48,943 bases of DNA from DATAXV01 sp036272915 (lineage in GTDB: Bacteria; Chloroflexota; Dormibacteria; Dormibacterales; Dormibacteraceae): NCBI GenBank assembly GCA_036272915.1, contig DATAXV010000200.1, positions 1 to 48,943 on the forward strand, written 5' to 3'. Positions within the stretch are counted from its first letter, which is position 1. Every line of letters begins with the position of its first letter. The translations under genes and the position numbers were made by a program. The notes under the pieces are model-generated. The model was given only the letters and a program-made list of their open reading frames with translations. It did no database searches and was not told the origin of the DNA. Below, in pieces: positions 47,539 to 48,943 of the stretch.

Positions 47539-48684
47539 GTGCTGGCGGCCGCTCTCGCGGCTCTGGGCGCGCTCTCGGCGGCGGCCTGGCTGGCCATCGC
47601 CCTGCGGCCCGCCCGCTCATGGGACCTCCGTCCGGTCGGCGAGGGCGAGCCGTGGCCGGCAGCCCCCCAGCAGTGGCCACGGGCGGCCATCGTCGTCCCC
47701 GCCCACGACGAGGCCGACCAGCTGCCGCGGACCCTGCCGGCGCTGCTCGCCCAGGACTACCCAGGGGAGTGGCGGGTGGTCGTGGTCGACGACCGCTCCT
47801 CGGACGGCACCGCGGCCGTGGCGCGCTCGCTGGGAGATTCCCGCCTCCAGGTGGTCGACGGCGAGGCCCTGCCGCCCAGATGGGCGGGCAAGGTGTGGGC
47901 CATGGCCCAGGGCGTCGCCGCCGCCCCGGACGCGGCCTACCTCCTGCTCACCGACGCCGACATCACCCACGTCCCGTCCTCGCTCCGCCGGCTGGTCGCG
48001 GAGAGCGAGCGAGCGGGCCTCGGCCTGAACAGCCGGATGGCCCGGCTGCGCACCGTCTCCGCTCCGGAGCGGCTGCTGATCCCTCCCTTCCTCTTCTTCT
48101 TCAACCTTCTCTATCCGATGCGGCTGGTCAACCGGCCGGGGAGGACGGCGGCGGCGGCCGGCGGCTGCGTCCTGGTCCGGCGCTCGGCCCTGGAGGCGGC
48201 GGGCGGGATGGAGGCGATCCGCTCGGAGGTGATCGACGACGTCAACCTGGCCGCCGCCATCAAGAGGGCCGGAGCGTCGATCCGCCTGTCGGTCAGCCGG
48301 GGCGACGTCACCAGCCTCCGCGAATATCGATCGCTGAGAACGATATGGCGGATGGTCAAGCGCACCGCCTTCACCGAGCTGCGCTTCTCCTGGCTCCTGC
48401 TGGCGGGGACGCTGCTCGGGCTCTGCCTGCTCTTCCTGGCACCGCCGCTGGTGGCCGTCGCCGGGGTCGGCTCGTTCGGCCTGGCCGGCGGCTGGCGCCT
48501 GCTCCTGGTCGCCCTCGGCGTCGCCGGATGGGCCGTCATGGCCATGCTCCTCGCGCCCACCGAACGCCTCTACGGACTCTCCCCGCTCTGGGCCCTGACC
48601 TTCCCCCTGGGCGGGCTGCTCTACGGGGCGATGACGCTGGATTCGGCGATCCACCACGCCCTTCGTCGCGGCCCGGAGTGGTAG
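47539..48684 (+). CDS. hpnB: Family 2 glycosyltransferase, HpnB-like (hopanoid-associated)
   Basis: The 381-residue protein has an N-terminal membrane anchor (LAALGALSAAAWLAIALRP), a GT-A core with AAIVVPAHDEADQLPRTLPALLAQDYPGEWRVVVVDDRSSDGTAAVA, PPRWAGKVWAMAQGV, LLTDADITHVPSSLRRLV, and three C-terminal spans (RFSWLLLAGTLLGLCLLFL, LLLVALGVAGWAVMAMLL, ALTFPLGGLLYGAM). The WAGKVWAM and DADITH motifs, AGGCVLVRRSALEAAGGMEAI and SLREYRSLRTIWRMVKRTAFTELRFS are those of HpnB, a glycosyltransferase found in hopanoid gene clusters. It starts 5 bases after the kinase-like stop codon. The squalene-hopene cyclase genes are not in this window. Confidence 0.9.
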   Translation: MLAAALAALGALSAAAWLAIALRPARSWDLRPVGEGEPWPAAPQQWPRAAIVVPAHDEADQLPRTLPALLAQDYPGEWRVVVVDDRSSDGTAAVARSLGDSRLQVVDGEALPPRWAGKVWAMAQGVAAAPDAAYLLLTDADITHVPSSLRRLVAESERAGLGLNSRMARLRTVSAPERLLIPPFLFFFNLLYPMRLVNRPGRTAAAAGGCVLVRRSALEAAGGMEAIRSEVIDDVNLAAAIKRAGASIRLSVSRGDVTSLREYRSLRTIWRMVKRTAFTELRFSWLLLAGTLLGLCLLFLAPPLVAVAGVGSFGLAGGWRLLLVALGVAGWAVMAMLLAPTERLYGLSPLWALTFPLGGLLYGAMTLDSAIHHALRRGPEW

Positions 48685-48830
48685 CCGGGGAAGAAAAGAG
48701 GCCGAAACCCTCCGCCGTCGGCGCCCGTTCAGTAGGGTAGCGTTGCGTTTTCGCGGGAGGGGTAGCAGTCTCCGTAGCGCTGTGCCCTCCGTTTGATCGT
48801 GGACACGTGTCAGCAGAAGGAGGGACATTC

Positions 48831-48943
48831 GTGCGTATATCGTTGGGCCCGCATGCGCGGCGTCTAGTTTTTGGCGCCGCACCGGTGGCGGCGCTGGTCG
48901 CGCTTGGATCGACTGCGGCTTTCGCCTGCAACGCGACCGACCT
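48831..48943 (+). CDS. Start of a secreted protein, cut by the window end
   Basis: GTG 48831 has a strong ribosome binding site AAGGAGGG at 48817-48824, six bases upstream. The visible 37 residues are a signal peptide: basic start (MRISLGPHARR), hydrophobic core (LVFGAAPVAALVALGSTAAFA), then cleavage before CNATD. If the Cys follows the cleavage site it may be a lipoprotein-like or disulphide-containing exported protein. No more can be said. The gap 48685-48830 holds no other gene. Confidence 0.75.
   Translation, partial: MRISLGPHARRLVFGAAPVAALVALGSTAAFACNATD

Noticed and set aside
1..48943. rRNA, tRNA, insertion sequence or phage gene
   Set aside because: No tRNA-like cloverleaf, rRNA segment, transposase or integrase motif was recognised. 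Truncated genes here show no flanking terminal repeats.

Overview
The window is very GC-rich (third codon positions are almost all G or C), uses GTG and TTG starts freely, and is packed with head-to-tail genes overlapping by 1-4 bases. Content (a six-protein Mce lipid-transport operon, GlgX/TreY/TreZ, DrrAB-type ABC exporter, GtrA with GT2/GT39 glycosyltransferases, an HpnB-like hopanoid-associated glycosyltransferase) and several apparently leaderless genes point to an actinobacterium or a related high-GC terrabacterial lineage (Dormibacterota or Chloroflexota-like). The phylum cannot be settled from the sequence alone. No rRNA, tRNA, CRISPR array or intact insertion sequence was seen.

Layout. 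1-1791: an end-of-gene palindrome, an unknown protein, a RidA-family protein and a TetR regulator. 1937-5173: a circularly permuted ATP-grasp, alpha-E and transglutaminase trio, a widespread set of still unclear function. 5311-7490: an M20 peptidase coupled to a zinc-dependent dehydrogenase. 7623-20046: the centrepiece, a ten-gene operon with two MlaE/YrbE permeases, an MlaF-type ATPase, six different MCE proteins and an MMPL/RND transporter with a long charged N-terminal tail. 20067-23246: an unknown small ORF, an aldo/keto reductase divergent from a TetR regulator across a duplicated palindromic operator, then a scar in which a frameshifted PaiB-like gene start is joined to the rear half of an ABC ATPase. 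23266-28982: histidine kinase, response regulator and GtrA on the minus strand, divergent from a GT2 and a GT39 glycosyltransferase, a likely polyprenyl-phosphate-sugar envelope glycosylation module.

29021-33396: threonine aldolase, a DMT transporter and an XRE-cupin regulator sharing one small operator, an isolated RmlA, and a decayed GH92 mannosidase. 33456-42359: glycogen-to-trehalose genes (glgX-treY, then treZ), split by an RHH/Doc toxin-antitoxin pair, a cyclase-family hydrolase and a DJ-1/PfpI protein. 42366-48943: alcohol dehydrogenase, an unknown 112-residue protein, a TetR regulator with multiple operators divergent from a small protein and a DrrAB-type exporter, a cytidylate-kinase-like protein, an HpnB-like glycosyltransferase, and the start of a secreted protein cut by the window edge.

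Most notable are the self-contained Mce+ATPase+MMPL operon, whose MCE proteins often end in a low-complexity linker plus a short hydrophobic tip; a recurring TAnnnT box 6-8 bases before the start codon of several genes; and two decayed genes that show recent deletion in the window.
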